A stretch of DNA of 64,000 nt from Nostoc sp. NMS7 (GTDB lineage: Bacteria > Cyanobacteriota > Cyanobacteriia > Cyanobacteriales > Nostocaceae), in assembly GCF_017115085.1 (NCBI RefSeq), contig NZ_JABXKJ010000246.1, positions 43,779 to 107,778 of the forward strand, in the 5' to 3' direction. The notes under the pieces are model-generated. The model ran no database searches and was not told the origin of the DNA. It was given only the letters and a program-made list of their open reading frames with translations. The position numbers and the translations under genes were made by a program. Positions 25,063 to 36,398 of the stretch are shown one piece after another (position 1 is the stretch's first letter; every line of letters starts with the position of its first letter).

Positions 25063-25366
25063 ACCTATCCACGTAATTTCAATATGAGTCATTTTCTGAA
25101 ACGCATCTATCCTATGAAGTACTTTTTATTTAAATAAATAAATATTTATATAGTTATTTAAAGATTATGTAATCTCAGCATTCAAACCCGACGCTGTAAT
25201 GCTGATCACTCAACACGTTGCCGTCTATCAGAGGTGACAGAAGCAAAGCAGGAATGTCAAAATTATGAGATGTACCTTTGGTTAATGAAGTCAAGTAGCT
25301 GAAATATTTATTAATATTATTAATAGGAAGTGTAAATTCAGCGTCAGGATTAATAAAAAATTCTCA
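25063..25366. other. AT-rich region with no gene seen
   Basis: It contains runs such as TAAATAAATAAATATTTATATAG near 25130-25160. I see no coding frame or clear promoter. Confidence 0.4.
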
Positions 25367-25639
25367 ATGGCAGGTATTTCGCATCAATCACCAAATTCTT
25401 CATCAACGGAACAGAAGATCATGAAAGACCAAGAACCATCAGACTCTAAGGAATTCGTCGGAAATCTCAAGAATGGGATTTGGCTGTTTGGACTGTCATC
25501 CTGGGTATTTGGTATTACCGATCGCAGTATTGCTTCATTTGCAGATGGCTATCTATCTGCTTTGGATTTGACGCAACTATTCACAGCAGCTACGTTCTTT
25601 GTGGCGTGGCTATTTTTGAAACCGACATCTAGAGTTTAA
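25367..25639 (+). CDS. Small hypothetical membrane protein
   Basis: The product has 90 residues from ATG 25367, or 72 from ATG 25421. The N-terminal part is polar; one or two hydrophobic segments follow (IWLFGLSSWVFGIT and LFTAATFFVAWLFL). I do not recognise a family. Neither start has a strong ribosome site. Confidence 0.5.
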   Translation: MAGISHQSPNSSSTEQKIMKDQEPSDSKEFVGNLKNGIWLFGLSSWVFGITDRSIASFADGYLSALDLTQLFTAATFFVAWLFLKPTSRV

Positions 25640-25994
25640 GATCGGCGGCTGGTTGAGTATCGATTCACTCTTGACGCTAATCATGTCAAGATTCGGAAAG
25701 TGATCTTCTTGAGAACACTTTTGATCGCTAAATAGGGGTCTGCCACAGAATGCATAGATTCTTTTGCCTTGATCACAATCAGGGTAATTCGTAAAATCTC
25801 CAAATTACCCTGATTTCTAGTTTTCACGGGAGAGAATCACGAGCTATAGTTCCTTTGATTGATTTTGGTGTATCTAGAAAAAATTTTCTAATTTTCCGGA
25901 ATTGATTATGCTCAGGTGGTAGTATCTATCAGACTACCGATTTATACTGAAACTCTATAACTAATCTTTGGGGAATATAACCCCATTTCGGATT
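25640..25994. other. Non-coding region between the small membrane gene and ftsH
   Basis: It contains an inverted repeat AATCAGGGTAATT / AATTACCCTGATT at about 25786-25815. No gene is seen. Confidence 0.5.
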
Positions 25995-26023
25995 AAAAGC
26001 CCGGTCATGAAGACCGGGCTTTT
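25995..26023 (-). terminator. Bidirectional intrinsic terminator downstream of ftsH
   Basis: AAAAGCCCGGTC and GACCGGGCTTTT pair around five bases, with A and T tracts on both sides. It lies about 107 bases after the ftsH stop on the minus strand. Confidence 0.75.
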
Positions 26024-26080
26024 GACAAGGAACTTAAAAAAATGGGTAACTCTGGAAAATCCCAGAATTACCCCGAATTT

Positions 26081-26119
26081 TAAAAGTTAGGAGTTAGGAA
26101 TTGTTTTTAACTCCTAACT
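26081..26119 (-). terminator. Hairpin directly after ftsH
   Basis: AGTTAGGAGTTA and TAACTCCTAACT pair perfectly over 12 bp, and on the minus strand TTTT follows. The same GTTAGGAGTTA phrase is a dispersed repeat near 18041 and 18081, so the terminator may derive from a repeat. Confidence 0.6.
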
Positions 26120-26129
26120 ATTGATTAAA

Positions 26130-27971
<1,842 letters not shown>

Positions 27972-28082
27972 TAAGGTCTATCCTCCTGTATTTTTCGCGC
28001 CATCGCCTAGCTTCTCTGCTCGGAAAGGTCATTGTTAAGAATTATGTTAACTTATCTTAAGTGTAACAACATGGCGTAGCTA

Positions 28083-28877
28083 TCATGCTAGAAAAAGCTC
28101 CCTGATTTGCTGAAAACTAGGATGGTAGGGATTATATTGTAGCGATCCTGTGGGCTGATGAACGGTATGAATCGGAATAATTTCTACCACACTATTAGTG
28201 TAGGCGATCGCTTCAAATCTCTGGACTAATTCGAGGTTCCAAGTTTCTTCGCGCACTGGCTGCTGGTGGTTTTGTAACCAGTTTACAAGTTGCGATCGCA
28301 AAATTCCCGGTAAAATTCCTGCCTTCTTTGGCGGCGTCCACCAACTGCCATTACACCATCCCCAAAGGTTGCCTGTGCTGGTTTCTAGCCAATTTCCTTG
28401 GGCATCGACTAATATTGCTTCTTGGGCATCTAAGCTAGTTCTTGCTAACCAAGCACTTAAATAGTTTCCAGTTTTATGAGAGGGAAGAGAGCGATAAAAT
28501 TCAGGACTAGCAACGGCGCATAAAATACCAGTTTTTTGTTTTTCTGTCAAATTTTGTGGTAAGAATCTGCCAGTTATCCACTCACGTCCATCGGGAAAGA
28601 GGGTAATTCTGAGAACGGGGAAGTGTGCGAGGAGAATTTCGGCACCTTGACGCAGACGATTCCAATCGGGTTGCTGCCAACCAAAAGATTGTACTGAGAA
28701 AAGTAGGCGATCGCAGTGTGAGAGCCAATTGGTTAAACTACTATCTAGGGAGTTCTCATAAACCCGCAATGTTGTAAAAATAGTTGCTCCATAAAGTAAC
28801 CCTGGATCGTTAATATCTAACTCTAGGGTTTGGGAGTGAATTAATTTGCTATTATACCAAAAAATGTCATTTTTCAC
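28083..28877 (-). CDS. Aminotransferase class IV (4-amino-4-deoxychorismate lyase-like)
   Basis: The 264-residue protein is a fold-type IV PLP enzyme. It shows LLYGATIFTTLRVY at the start, the PLP lysine in SHKTGNYLSA (Lys 135), the EAILVDAQGNWLETSTGNLW region and GILPGILR. Cyanobacterial members of this size are usually annotated as aminodeoxychorismate lyase (PabC, p-aminobenzoate for folate), but branched-chain or D-amino-acid aminotransferase activity cannot be excluded. It starts 17 bases after the GNAT gene and is probably in one transcript with it. Confidence 0.85.
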   Translation of the reverse strand: MKNDIFWYNSKLIHSQTLELDINDPGLLYGATIFTTLRVYENSLDSSLTNWLSHCDRLLFSVQSFGWQQPDWNRLRQGAEILLAHFPVLRITLFPDGREWITGRFLPQNLTEKQKTGILCAVASPEFYRSLPSHKTGNYLSAWLARTSLDAQEAILVDAQGNWLETSTGNLWGWCNGSWWTPPKKAGILPGILRSQLVNWLQNHQQPVREETWNLELVQRFEAIAYTNSVVEIIPIHTVHQPTGSLQYNPYHPSFQQIRELFLA

Positions 28878-28894
28878 AACCAGATTGCTTGTCG

Positions 28895-29314
28895 CTACAA
28901 CTCTATTGAAAAGTGATGACTTGTAATGCTCATGCGCTGCATGAGATAAAACCTGTGAGCTGCAAATCGCTGAACACCAGAATCAAGACTCAGGTATTCA
29001 CAGTCATGATTTCTTGCATATTCAATTAGCCACTGAAATAACTGTTGACCATAACTATGCGATCGCTTTAACTCATCAACAACTAAGTCATCAATATATA
29101 AAAACTTTCCTGACGCTAAACACGTAGAAATGCGAAATCCAGCCACTGCCACAGCTTGCTCCTCTACTTGCAAGAATGCAAGTTGATATCCTTCTTTCAT
29201 TTGATATCTAACTTGTTCTACAAACTTAGCCTGCTGAAGGTGAGGGCGCAACTGGGACATAACAGGAAAACACTTTAATATTTGAAAGTCAGATTCTCCT
29301 AATTGTATTGACAC
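28895..29314 (-). CDS. GNAT-family N-acetyltransferase
   Basis: The 139-residue protein has the GNAT order: substrate region LRPHLQQAKF, beta strands around AVAVAGFRIST, motif A FLYIDDLVVDELKRSHSYGQQLF (Q/R-x2-G-x-G/A-like acetyl-CoA loop, here RSHSYGQ), and motif B LDSGVQRFAAHRFYL. The acceptor is unknown. It is followed within 17 bases by the class IV aminotransferase. Confidence 0.85.
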   Translation of the reverse strand: MSIQLGESDFQILKCFPVMSQLRPHLQQAKFVEQVRYQMKEGYQLAFLQVEEQAVAVAGFRISTCLASGKFLYIDDLVVDELKRSHSYGQQLFQWLIEYARNHDCEYLSLDSGVQRFAAHRFYLMQRMSITSHHFSIEL

Positions 29315-29329
29315 TAATATTGCTCCTGA

Positions 29330-29420
29330 AAATTACGAATTACGAACTTGCACTGAGCGTTCGCGAACAGCGTCTCGTAGAGAAGTCGTTGGTGCAGCCT
29401 CTCGTAGAGAAGTATTACGA
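29330..29420. repeat. Dispersed CTCTCGTAGAGAAG repeats
   Basis: Two copies of TCTCGTAGAGAAGT (about 29370 and 29399) surround GTTGGTGCAGCC, next to AGCGTTCGCGAACAGC. The same arrangement, GGCGCAGCCTCTCGTAGAGAAGT, is found near 49801-49822. Confidence 0.75.
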
Positions 29421-29426
29421 ATTATT

Positions 29427-30212
29427 TTAATCCTTTGGGGGAAATACAATTTTGTGAGTCCCTTCAGGAGTTGTAATTACTTTTCCTCCCAAAGCTTCGA
29501 TTGCCCTAATTGCTCGTTTCTGAGTTCTCTCATCAACTTGATAATTTAAAACCATTGCCCAGGTTGAAATTTGAGCATATTTACTATTAGGATTTCGACT
29601 CAAAAATTCCGCAGTTTTTTGGGAACTATTAGCGATCAGCTGACTCTCTGGATCTGAAAAGTTACTAGCCCAGTTTGCCGCCGTTGCAAAAGATTGTTGG
29701 GCAGCTTTAGCATTGCCTAAAAATAATAACTCGTCAATTCCTTTAGAACGCCAGACATAATAAGACTTTTCGGGAACTGAAGGAGATAGTGATTTTAAGC
29801 CTTTCTCTGCCAATGCGATCGCCCGTTCTGGCATACCAGCATACAATGAAGTACTGACAGAAAGACTCCGATAGGCTGCTAAAAATCGCGGATCGCGTTC
29901 TAGAATGACTTCAAAATATTCTGGACTTAAACTATAACCTGTTTTATCCCGAACTTCATCATCTCCGAAATATTGTGAAAAATTCAGATATACCAAATCT
30001 GCGATGAAGTTATCATAACCAAAACTGGGCATTTTTTGGAGAAAATTAAGACGAAGCTTTTCAGATTTTATTTCTTTTTCTAGGGTTTCTAAAGAGGCAG
30101 ATTTTTGGCTATTTATTAGTTTTTGCAATTGGGGGAATTGAATCAAGCCAACTCCTAAAATACACACACAAACTACAAAAGGTGTAGCAATAGATTGACG
30201 CGATAACAACAT
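29427..30212 (-). CDS. Membrane-anchored helical-repeat protein of unknown function
   Basis: The 261-residue protein has an N-terminal membrane segment (TPFVVCVCILGVGLIQF), a short coiled coil (ASLETLEKEIKSEKLRLNFL) and TPR-like helices (LERDPRFLAAYRSLS ... ERAIALAEKGL ... AAQQSFATAANWA). Conserved-looking phrases are GYDNFIADLVYLNFSQYFGD and EYFEVILERDPRF. I recognise it as a cyanobacterial hypothetical family, with no known role. Confidence 0.78.
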   Translation of the reverse strand: MLLSRQSIATPFVVCVCILGVGLIQFPQLQKLINSQKSASLETLEKEIKSEKLRLNFLQKMPSFGYDNFIADLVYLNFSQYFGDDEVRDKTGYSLSPEYFEVILERDPRFLAAYRSLSVSTSLYAGMPERAIALAEKGLKSLSPSVPEKSYYVWRSKGIDELLFLGNAKAAQQSFATAANWASNFSDPESQLIANSSQKTAEFLSRNPNSKYAQISTWAMVLNYQVDERTQKRAIRAIEALGGKVITTPEGTHKIVFPPKD

Positions 30213-30350
30213 ATTTTTCTTGTTTTCCCAGGTATAACCAACTTCCTGTATATAATATACCTCTCGTAAAATTACTCAGTTATATGGTAACAGTATACAT
30301 CCATGACCAAATAGGTAAAAAACTTTGAATCATAGCTGATGTAGCTATTT

Positions 30351-31568
30351 TTAGTGTTTCAAAAATTGCCAGCATTCTTGAGCGATCGCCCAATCTTCTT
30401 GAGTATGAATAACTAATACCCGCACTGCTGAATCGGGTGTCGCAATATCCTGATCCACAGGTTGCTGCTGATTTTTCTCAAGGTCTATTTTCAGTCCGAT
30501 AAATCCAAAGGCTTCACAGGCTGCTTGGCGAATTTCTGGAGAGTGTTCACCCACGCCTGCGGTAAATACCAAAGCATCTAATCCGCCCAAACTGGTAAGC
30601 ATTGCACCGATCGCAGAACGTAGACGGTGTACGTAGATATCCCACGCCAGTTGAGCGCGGGAATTACCTTGAGTGACCGCTTCCTTCACTTCACGCATAT
30701 CGCTAGATATACCCGAAATTCCCTTTAATCCAGAAGCTTTATTTAATACATAATCTAACCTTTCGACCGAGTAATTGCAGTATCGCAACAGATAAATCAG
30801 AATCCCTGGATCAACTGAACCAGAACGACTGCCCATCATCAATCCTTCTACAGGCGTGAATCCCATAGTGGTATCAATACTGCGACCATTTTTAATCGCT
30901 GCTAAAGAGCAACCATTGCCCAGATGACAGGTAATTAACCGCTCAGATGCAACATCTCGACCGAGAATTTGGGCAGCACGACCAGAACAGTATTGGTGAC
31001 TGATGCCATGAAACCCATAGCGACGGATACCTTCTTCTACCCACTCATAGGGGCCGGGATAGATCGCTGCTGCATCGGGTAGAGTGGCATGAAATCCGGT
31101 ATCAAAGACTGCTACTTGGGTGACATCTTTGAAGATTTGTTCAATTGCTTCTATGCCTTCTAAAGCGACTGGATTATGTTCGGGAGCAAGGTTAGATAGA
31201 CGTGCGATCGCATTTTTGACATCCTCAGTAATTACCACACTATCTCGATAATCCTGTCCACCATGTACTATTCGATGCCCCACCACATCGATTTCTGACA
31301 ACTGATCAATTACCTTGGTAGCATCATAAGTAAGTGTATGCAGCATATAGGTGAGGTGTGCCTCTGGGGAATCACCAGAGATTGATTTTTGCAGCGTTGC
31401 ACCCGTAGCAGTTTTCACCTTAATTTCTGCCACACCCCGATCTTGAGTCCAGTTAATTTTCCCTTCCCAAAGGGGTTCGAGTGCTTGGGTGGGAAGAGCC
31501 TCATCTGCAATCTCATACAGACAACTCTTTTGGCTGCTCGATCCGGCATTCAGCACCAATATCTTCAT
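30351..31568 (-). CDS. ackA: Acetate kinase
   Basis: The 405-residue enzyme converts acetyl phosphate and ADP to acetate and ATP. It shows ILVLNAGSSSQK at the start, HRIVHGG, the catalytic region FDTGFHATLP, GFHGISHQY, the nucleotide site CHLGNGCS, SIDTTMGFTP, SGSVDPG and VFTAGVGEHS near the end. ATG 31568 (MKILVLNAG) is preferred; an upstream in-frame ATG at 31592 would add eight hydrophobic residues not found in the family. No pta gene is next to it. Confidence 0.96.
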   Translation of the reverse strand: MKILVLNAGSSSQKSCLYEIADEALPTQALEPLWEGKINWTQDRGVAEIKVKTATGATLQKSISGDSPEAHLTYMLHTLTYDATKVIDQLSEIDVVGHRIVHGGQDYRDSVVITEDVKNAIARLSNLAPEHNPVALEGIEAIEQIFKDVTQVAVFDTGFHATLPDAAAIYPGPYEWVEEGIRRYGFHGISHQYCSGRAAQILGRDVASERLITCHLGNGCSLAAIKNGRSIDTTMGFTPVEGLMMGSRSGSVDPGILIYLLRYCNYSVERLDYVLNKASGLKGISGISSDMREVKEAVTQGNSRAQLAWDIYVHRLRSAIGAMLTSLGGLDALVFTAGVGEHSPEIRQAACEAFGFIGLKIDLEKNQQQPVDQDIATPDSAVRVLVIHTQEDWAIAQECWQFLKH

Positions 31569-31810
31569 ATAAATATAACAACATAAAAACATGACCTCCT
31601 TTGATCATGTCACCAAGTCTAACCTTATGGTCATATACCTTGGATATGTTTCAGGTAGAGATAAATTCCTCTAAGTAAAGCTGCGTTGCCTCTCTCAAGC
31701 TAGCAATTGCCTGTTCTTGGGGTTCTTCTCCCTGACTCAACCGAGAACCGCTACATAACAAGTTTTTCTAGCCTTAATTTACGTTTGAGCAGATTTATGC
31801 CCAGAAAAAA
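31569..31810. other. Region upstream of ackA, no gene seen
   Basis: About 240 bases with no coding character. It separates the divergent-looking region of ackA from the terminator of the small secreted protein. Confidence 0.4.
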
Positions 31811-31830
31811 GGAGAGTATTGCTACTCTCC
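31811..31830 (-). terminator. Intrinsic terminator of the Arg-rich protein gene
   Basis: GGAGAGTA-TTGC-TACTCTCC is a perfect hairpin; on the minus strand it is followed by a run of T. It lies about 190 bases after the stop at 32021. Confidence 0.75.
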
Positions 31831-32020
31831 TAATGTAATATGAGCGAGAATTTCTTTTGTTAATGTGAGTTCGACGAACCGCTCCCTGCCTTGAACTAAA
31901 GTTTAAGTTTGTCCCTCTGCGACTGGGAAAGTGACGGCTTTGCGTACTAAAACCTCTTAAAGGTCTTTTGATTTAGCTAATTAGGCGGACACTATATGAG
32001 CCGGCGAATTCACATTTATC

Positions 32021-32281
32021 TTAGCGATGAAAGCGACGATCTTGACGTTCACGTAATTCACGAGCGCGTTGTTCACGGAATTGACGTTCACGGAATTCAC
32101 GAGCGCGTTGTTCACGGACTTCACGTTCGTGTTGGACTCTACCGTTATTAAAAGCTACACTATTTTGATTAAAATGATCATGCTCAAATTTAAATTCAGC
32201 AGCATTAGCATTTTGAGAAAGAGCAGCAATTGAAGTAGCTGCTAATAAGCCTCCAATAAGAATAGATTTAAAGCTGTTCAT
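32021..32281 (-). CDS. Small secreted Arg/Glu-rich protein
   Basis: The 86-residue protein has a signal peptide (MNSFKSILIGGLLAATSIAA, likely cleavage after NANA) and a mature part of about 58 residues. Its end is built of imperfect repeats of the type REQRAREFRERQF, with alternating Arg and Glu/Gln. The underlying DNA repeats TTCACGAGCGCGTTGTTCACGG. I know of no function; a charged helix binding an acidic surface is a guess. Confidence 0.65.
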   Translation of the reverse strand: MNSFKSILIGGLLAATSIAALSQNANAAEFKFEHDHFNQNSVAFNNGRVQHEREVREQRAREFRERQFREQRARELRERQDRRFHR

Positions 32282-32863
32282 ATATCCTTTATCTGCCTTG
32301 CATTACTTGGTTTGTGTACTCTCAATCTAATCGGAATAATCAGGTATATGCCTGTGATAAAAGTCATGTTTAAATAGTTATTTTTGTCACTATTATTAGG
32401 ATTTATATTTGATTTTTGAAATCGAATAACGCTCGAAACCTTAGCTGAGATGGGTTATAGTCTCAGGGCAGCCTAGTAAAACTCAAGTCGGATTTCTGTA
32501 TTAGAGGTGATTATTCAGCTGTCAATTCATGCGATCGCACACGATAATTTGATAATCTAGCCACAAGCCCATGAGAATCAACTGCGTCACATCCAGTCAA
32601 TCTCTGGACACAAGACTCTATCAGTACTTGAGCGTTATTTATAAGTAACCGACGAACAAAAGTTTTACTCTAATAAAGGAAATAACGATTTGTTCTAAAG
32701 CTGTTCTTATACCAATACGGGAAATCCTAATGTGTTACTTTCATGTAAGGCACTTAACCTCATACTTGCACTTTTTGTAACCAAATCACAGAAATCTTAA
32801 CAGCATAAACTTCAAATCCACAAGTTAAGTTACTGAAAAACTCGATTTAGGTAGGTAAAAATT
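32282..32863. other. Long non-coding stretch before the RTX fragment
   Basis: No gene is seen in 580 bases. It carries a HIP1-like site and a phrase CACTTAACCTCATACTTGCAC near 32750, and it may hold promoters for the flanking genes. Confidence 0.4.
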
Positions 32864-33043
32864 ATGGCATATATCACTGGAACCAACGGTAACGATTCTC
32901 TTAACGTTTCTGGTGGCTATAGCGGAACTGATTCGTGGGGTGCCCTCGATTATGGCTCAAAGAGCGATAATACCCTTAACGGTGGTGCTGGTAACGATAC
33001 CTTGAGTGCTAGCGCTTCCGCGCATTCAGCAAAAAAAAACTAA
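32864..33043 (+). pseudogene. RTX-type calcium-binding protein fragment
   Basis: A 59-codon frame from ATG 32864 reads MAYITGTNGNDSLNVSGG, then LNGGAGNDTLSASASA, and ends HSAKKN after an A tract. GGAGNDTL is the hemolysin-type nonapeptide, and the MAYITGTNGND start is that of large Nostoc calcium-binding secreted proteins. Only one full nonapeptide remains, so this is probably the N-terminal stump of a much larger gene. A 9-base A run at 33031 may mark the break. Confidence 0.55.
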
Positions 33044-33120
33044 TCTGATGGGAAAGCTACTTAATATAGATATCCTACTCGATTAGCTGACTTCAGAGCG
33101 ATGCCTAGACTGAGCTACGT

Positions 33121-33468
33121 TTACTTAATACCAGCACCCCCATAACCAACCTTATCGTCTTCAAAGTCTGTTATCGCACAAGCAAACTCCCTAAAAGCTG
33201 TTTTAATCAGAACCTCTTTTGTTCCCCTTTCCAGCGAAGAATTGCGGATGAGGTCTGTTAATTCTATAAACAACAGAGAAAACATAAAACGATCTTGGCG
33301 GTCAACTTGTTTCAAGCAAGACGATATAAACTGATAAAGCTCTGTTTTTCTAGGTTTAGTTTGTTCATCCCATATTTGTAACCCAAGCCGAAGAGTTCTC
33401 AAGCGAATTTCATTACTATTGAAGGACGCGTCTTTGTAGCGGACTGATACGCGTTGGGGTATTTCCAT
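33121..33468 (-). CDS. Hypothetical helical protein
   Basis: The 115-residue protein starts MEIPQRVSVRYKDASF and is mostly helical (EIRLRTLRLGLQIWDEQTKP ... FSLLFIELTDLIRNSSLE ... IKTAFREFACAITDFEDD). It has no signal peptide, cysteine cluster or repeat that I recognise. Coding character is good, but no family is known to me. Confidence 0.6.
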   Translation of the reverse strand: MEIPQRVSVRYKDASFNSNEIRLRTLRLGLQIWDEQTKPRKTELYQFISSCLKQVDRQDRFMFSLLFIELTDLIRNSSLERGTKEVLIKTAFREFACAITDFEDDKVGYGGAGIK

Positions 33469-33582
33469 GAGTTTTAGCTATACATATTCAATGTAAAGTA
33501 ATTATTCACTTATATTTTGGCTCAACCGGAAAAATCTGATATTTAGTGCCAATACCAACAACCGCTATAGGTTAGAAACCAA

Positions 33583-33676
33583 TAGACATAGGAGTGAAAA
33601 AGAATCTAGAGACGTAGCACTGCTACGTCTCTACAAGGGTTCTGGGTAACGCATATTTAATTTCTGGAGATGTCTA
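33583..33676. mobile_element. MITE-like element, TAGACATAGGAGTG family, copy 2
   Basis: The left end is TAGACATAGGAGTGAAAA, as at 20012. The right end ATGTCTA pairs with the first seven bases. The interior holds the stem GAGACGTAGCA/TGCTACGTCTC, then ACAAGGGTTCTGGGTAACGC. The first 75 bases are nearly identical to those at 46082. Confidence 0.7.
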
Positions 33677-33804
33677 ATGACTTGCGTGGAATATACACAG
33701 TTAGTAGAGGCGTACATCTGTACACCCCTACCTATATATTTTTGGTCAGGTATTTCGTGAAATGGTATAAGAGGATCTGATGTCGATACCTGGGAATTAA
33801 ACGA

Positions 33805-35394
33805 TTAGACTTGTTGTATTCCTGGACGACCATCTTCAACCACAAATGAAGCCCGCTTACTAATCGTGCCAAATGGAGTTGTGACGTTTGATAAAACTAG
33901 ATAGTCTGTTTTGCAGGTTGTGGGAGTCAGCGCACAGCGAACATACCCCCGTTGACTGTTGAAGAACTTAATGTGTGGGTTGTCGGGTAAGTAAGCTTCA
34001 ACTGCGGGGATGGTATCTGCTCCATCTCCACCGGAGGTTATTGAAGTACAGACAAATTCACTCCCGATTGTAGTAGATTCTGGATTATTAAAGTCTGCCT
34101 TTAAATTCATTGCCCAGTTGGAATGGATATCGCCTGATAAGACTACTGGATTAGATGGTTGGCGCTGTTCTAAGAAACGCATGAGGCGATCGCGGGAAGC
34201 TACATAACCATCCCACTTATCCATGCTGTAGGTTCCGCCTTCCCCTGGTTTTGTGTCTATCTGAGCAACTACAACTTGTTGGGCTAAAACGTTCCACTTA
34301 GCCTGTGAGCTATCCAAACCATCATATAGCCAATTTTCCTGACGCTTGCCAGTAATTGTTGCATTCGGATCTAAATTTTGTGGGCAACGTTCTTTAGTGC
34401 CATCACCACAGGGCTGATCGGTGCGATATTGGCGGGTATCTAAGACATGGAAGGTTGCTAAGTTACCAAAGGAGAGCCGACGGAAAAGTTGCATATCCGG
34501 GCCAACCGGACGCGAGAAGGGACGCAATGGCATGTGTTCGTAGTAAGCTTGATAGGCAGCAGCCCGTCGTTTTAGGAAGATTGCCCGATCCTGATCTGGT
34601 TCAGTATCAATTTCTGAGATGTCGTTGGCGTAGTTATTTTCTACTTCGTGGTCATCCCAGGTGACAATCCAGGGAAAGGCTGCATGAGCTGCTTGCAAAT
34701 TGGTATCGGTTTTATACAAGGCGTGACGGTTGCGATAATCTTCCAAGGTAATAATTTCTGCACTATTATGCTTTCTGGGGCGATCGCTTGAAATTCCTCC
34801 TTCATAGATGTAGTCTCCAACATGCACTACCAAGCTGAGGTCGTCCTGGGCGAGATATTTGTAGGCGGTATAGTACCCCTGCTCATAATGCTGACAGGAA
34901 ACAAGGGCAAAGTTTAATTTATTTAAGTAGCCACCTGCTAAAGGGGCTGTACGAGTGCGACCAATGGGGCTAGCGTCTTGGCCGACTAGAAAGCGATACC
35001 AGTACCAAGTATCAGATTGCAGTCCCTCTACCACAACTCGAACTGAGTGAGCTAGTTCTGGAGTTGCAAGTACAGTACCTTTGGAGACAATACGCCTCAT
35101 ATCGGGATCGGTTGCTACTTCCCAGCGAATTGGCACATTAGCAAGTGGCATTCCACCTCCGTTTAAGGGTTCAGGAGCTAGACGAGTCCAAATCACGACG
35201 CTGCTAGGATCGGGATCACCCGATGCTACACCCAAAGTGAAAGGATAATTGGCAAATCTGCTTTTAGCAATCGCTCTTTGAGCAGAAAATTGGTTAGCGA
35301 TCGCCAAACCAGACAATGCTCCTGCCCCGACAATTAAGTTGCGTCGTTTGATTCGACTATGCAGGAACTGCTCAAAATTCCGGTAATCTACCAT
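33805..35394 (-). CDS. phoD: PhoD-type alkaline phosphatase, Tat-exported
   Basis: The 529-residue enzyme starts with a twin-arginine signal (KRRNLIVGAG, then a hydrophobic stretch). The PhoD domains follow: FTLGVASGDPDPSSVVIWTRL, the N-terminal Ig-like part, then the metal-site motifs SCQHYEQG, HVGDYIYEG, WDDHEV and SGDIHSNW. It releases phosphate from esters in the periplasm, needing calcium and iron in studied members. Induction by phosphate starvation is usual for the family, but I could not identify a convincing Pho box upstream. Confidence 0.94.
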   Translation of the reverse strand: MVDYRNFEQFLHSRIKRRNLIVGAGALSGLAIANQFSAQRAIAKSRFANYPFTLGVASGDPDPSSVVIWTRLAPEPLNGGGMPLANVPIRWEVATDPDMRRIVSKGTVLATPELAHSVRVVVEGLQSDTWYWYRFLVGQDASPIGRTRTAPLAGGYLNKLNFALVSCQHYEQGYYTAYKYLAQDDLSLVVHVGDYIYEGGISSDRPRKHNSAEIITLEDYRNRHALYKTDTNLQAAHAAFPWIVTWDDHEVENNYANDISEIDTEPDQDRAIFLKRRAAAYQAYYEHMPLRPFSRPVGPDMQLFRRLSFGNLATFHVLDTRQYRTDQPCGDGTKERCPQNLDPNATITGKRQENWLYDGLDSSQAKWNVLAQQVVVAQIDTKPGEGGTYSMDKWDGYVASRDRLMRFLEQRQPSNPVVLSGDIHSNWAMNLKADFNNPESTTIGSEFVCTSITSGGDGADTIPAVEAYLPDNPHIKFFNSQRGYVRCALTPTTCKTDYLVLSNVTTPFGTISKRASFVVEDGRPGIQQV

Positions 35395-35617
35395 TTTCTA
35401 CTCCTAACTAACTGGTAAGTTAAAGCACAGCAACACCTAACACGTAGACGGCAGGTCTTAGGCAAACTTCGTAACTAACTCTTTTACCAAAATCAGGTTT
35501 TAATTCCCAATTTTTTATCCTGGCATCAATGTATTAGATGTTGTTTTGCCACATAAAAGCATATTAGTAAGAGATTAATCCTTGGCAAAGAAAGGGTTAA
35601 TATCAACTTAACCGAGC

Positions 35618-36169
35618 TTAGATTTTAACCCTTTTCATTGATGCTACTTTTCTTTTCATCATCCAGCCAAGGCTACAAGCCAAGAGAGTCCCAACTAAAG
35701 GTGTAGGTTCAGGTATTTGTGTATACGAAACTTTACCTGATATGGGTTTAGCATTTGGAGATGTTCTAGAGAAAATTGTAAAATCATCACCAATGATTTC
35801 GTAACTTATAGAACTCGAAGGATTAGATTTATCATTGAACAGATAGTCCAATCCCAAAGACGTTTGTCCGGTTAAGAATGTGGTTGGAAATACCAGGGGA
35901 AATTCTGGATATTCAGTATCATCTTTTTCCGTGTAAACGGTAGAGCCACCGTCAAATTGGAAAGACAGCGAATTAATTGTCGCTGCGGGATTCTCTTCAT
36001 GACTGAAAATTGAGTTATCAAAGCTAAAAAAGCCATTTCCCTTAGTTACCGGACTATCAACTGTGAAAGCGTAATTAATAATTGCAGCAGATACAGATTT
36101 TGCATCTACAGTAGCAAAACCTAAAGTAAAAGTAGCAGCAGCAAGCACTAATTTGGGAACCAATTTCAT
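35618..36169 (-). CDS. PEP-CTERM sorting-domain protein
   Basis: From the preferred ATG at 36169 the protein has 183 residues; an upstream GTG at 36184 adds five. A signal peptide (LVLAAATFTLGFATVDA) leads to a beta-rich domain with FFSFDNS, and the end has the PEP-CTERM signal: IPEPTPLVGTLLACSLGWMM followed by KRK. Such proteins are thought to be processed by exosortase-type enzymes and placed at the cell surface or in the extracellular matrix. The exosortase is not here. Confidence 0.88.
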   Translation of the reverse strand: MKLVPKLVLAAATFTLGFATVDAKSVSAAIINYAFTVDSPVTKGNGFFSFDNSIFSHEENPAATINSLSFQFDGGSTVYTEKDDTEYPEFPLVFPTTFLTGQTSLGLDYLFNDKSNPSSSISYEIIGDDFTIFSRTSPNAKPISGKVSYTQIPEPTPLVGTLLACSLGWMMKRKVASMKRVKI

Positions 36170-36398
36170 CTCAATTTTCCTCACGATAAACTTTTGTAAG
36201 TAATCTACACTGCAAAGTATGGAAATAGTTAGTTTCTAACTTACTTATTTCCTAAAGGGGTATTCATCACTGTTCTAATCAGTGATGATAATCAATGATT
36301 TTTTCCTTTTTCAGATAAAGAGATAAGTCTCCAATTCATTGGAGTCACCATATTTTAGAATCATGAGTTTAAGCAAACTTTAATTAGAGGTAAAAATA
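36170..36398. other. Non-coding region upstream of the PEP-CTERM gene
   Basis: It contains the inverted repeat CACTGTTCTAATCAGTG (about 36268-36285) and otherwise nothing recognisable. Promoters for the PEP-CTERM gene should lie here. Confidence 0.4.

Noticed and set aside
35395..35617. Pho box upstream of phoD
   Set aside because: Some CTTTAAC-like octamers occur, but not as the regularly spaced tandem repeats expected.
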